Part shown: one piece after another, positions 5,833 through 6,111 of the stretch
Layout: every line of letters starts with the position of its first letter
Numbering within the stretch: the stretch's first letter is position 1
Assembly: GCA_031273185.1 (NCBI GenBank)
Contig: JAISSG010000044.1
Coordinates: 1-6,111, forward strand
Reading direction: 5' to 3'
Origin: Treponema sp.
GTDB taxonomy: Bacteria > Spirochaetota > Spirochaetia > Treponematales > Breznakiellaceae
Length of the DNA stretch: 6,111 bases
The notes under the pieces: model-generated
What the model was told of the DNA's origin: nothing
Databases searched by the model: none
Seen by the model: only the letters and a program-made list of their open reading frames with translations
Program-made: the position numbers and the translations under genes

Positions 5833-6111
5833 ATGAAAAACACATTCAAGCTTTTCTGGACTTTCGCACTGGTAACGGTAATAGGGGTTTCATTGTCTGC
5901 CTGCCGTTCAAATGGCGGCAATACTGGTAACAATGTAGTAAATTCCAGCGAAGGTGATACCATGGTCGGTTCTGTCACGGTTGGCGAGGGGGCTCAATTT
6001 TTTAATGCAGAAATTCTCACCATAAAAAGAAACCCCTATTATGCCATTGTTAAACCCTTGGAGGGCGAGGCTATTTTAGCCATTGCCGATCAAATCTTTT
6101 TTGATACTTAT
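5833..6111 (+). CDS. Small lipoprotein, 5' part (cut by window edge)
   Basis: The first 93 codons of a predicted lipoprotein; the frame is open at the window end. The signal peptide has MKNTFK, a hydrophobic core (LFWTFALVTVIGVSL) and lipobox LSAC with Cys24. A Gly/Asn/Ser linker (RSNGGNTGNNVVNSS, 25-39) follows. The visible mature part has alternating beta-like stretches: FNAEILTIKRNPYYAIVKPL (57-76), then EGEAILAIADQIFF (77-90). This resembles small OB-like bacterial domains in which 'V-x-x-V ... Y-x-x-V-x-P-x-E-G' is followed by 'A-D-x-I', but no family is assigned. The start is secure: GAGGA (5823-5827) lies 5 bases before the ATG. Its composition is more AT-rich than that of the phosphatase gene, so it may have a different history. 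Confidence 0.75.
   Translation, partial: MKNTFKLFWTFALVTVIGVSLSACRSNGGNTGNNVVNSSEGDTMVGSVTVGEGAQFFNAEILTIKRNPYYAIVKPLEGEAILAIADQIFFDTY

Overview
The window looks like a piece of a high-GC spirochaete chromosome, possibly a termite-gut Treponema relative. This rests on lipoprotein-rich gene content, relaxed lipoboxes and the style of the proteins, and is an inference. It carries a cell-wall gene, a three-gene lipoprotein/membrane-phosphatase operon, and a left edge disturbed by a mobile element.

Layout. At positions 1-76 (minus strand) is the first 25 codons of what looks like a DDE transposase, cut by the window edge. Next to it, 80-325 (minus) holds a small two-helix membrane protein in very AT-rich DNA: positions 121-360 are about 16% G+C by hand count, while the genes to the right are clearly GC-rich. 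Positions 427-1557 (minus) encode a complete alanine racemase with every expected PLP and catalytic residue. A short divergent intergenic region (1558-1647) separates it from a rightward cluster. That cluster is a ~770-residue lipoprotein with a LamG-like region and an acidic low-complexity tail (1648-3960), a 236-residue lipoprotein (3998-4708), and a PAP2-type membrane phosphatase (4708-5652) whose ATG overlaps the preceding stop in TGATG. A 180-bp gap with a candidate promoter and competing hairpins (5653-5832) leads into the start of another small lipoprotein (5833 onward), cut by the right edge.

How the genes fit together. The clear biochemical functions are alanine racemase (D-Ala for peptidoglycan) and a PAP2 phosphatase, a family that includes undecaprenyl-pyrophosphate and lipid phosphatases. 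The two lipoproteins co-directional with the phosphatase are probably exported and lipid-anchored. An envelope-related operon is therefore a reasonable inference, but no substrate can be read from the sequence. No CRISPR array, RNA gene, or obvious defence or secretion system was seen.
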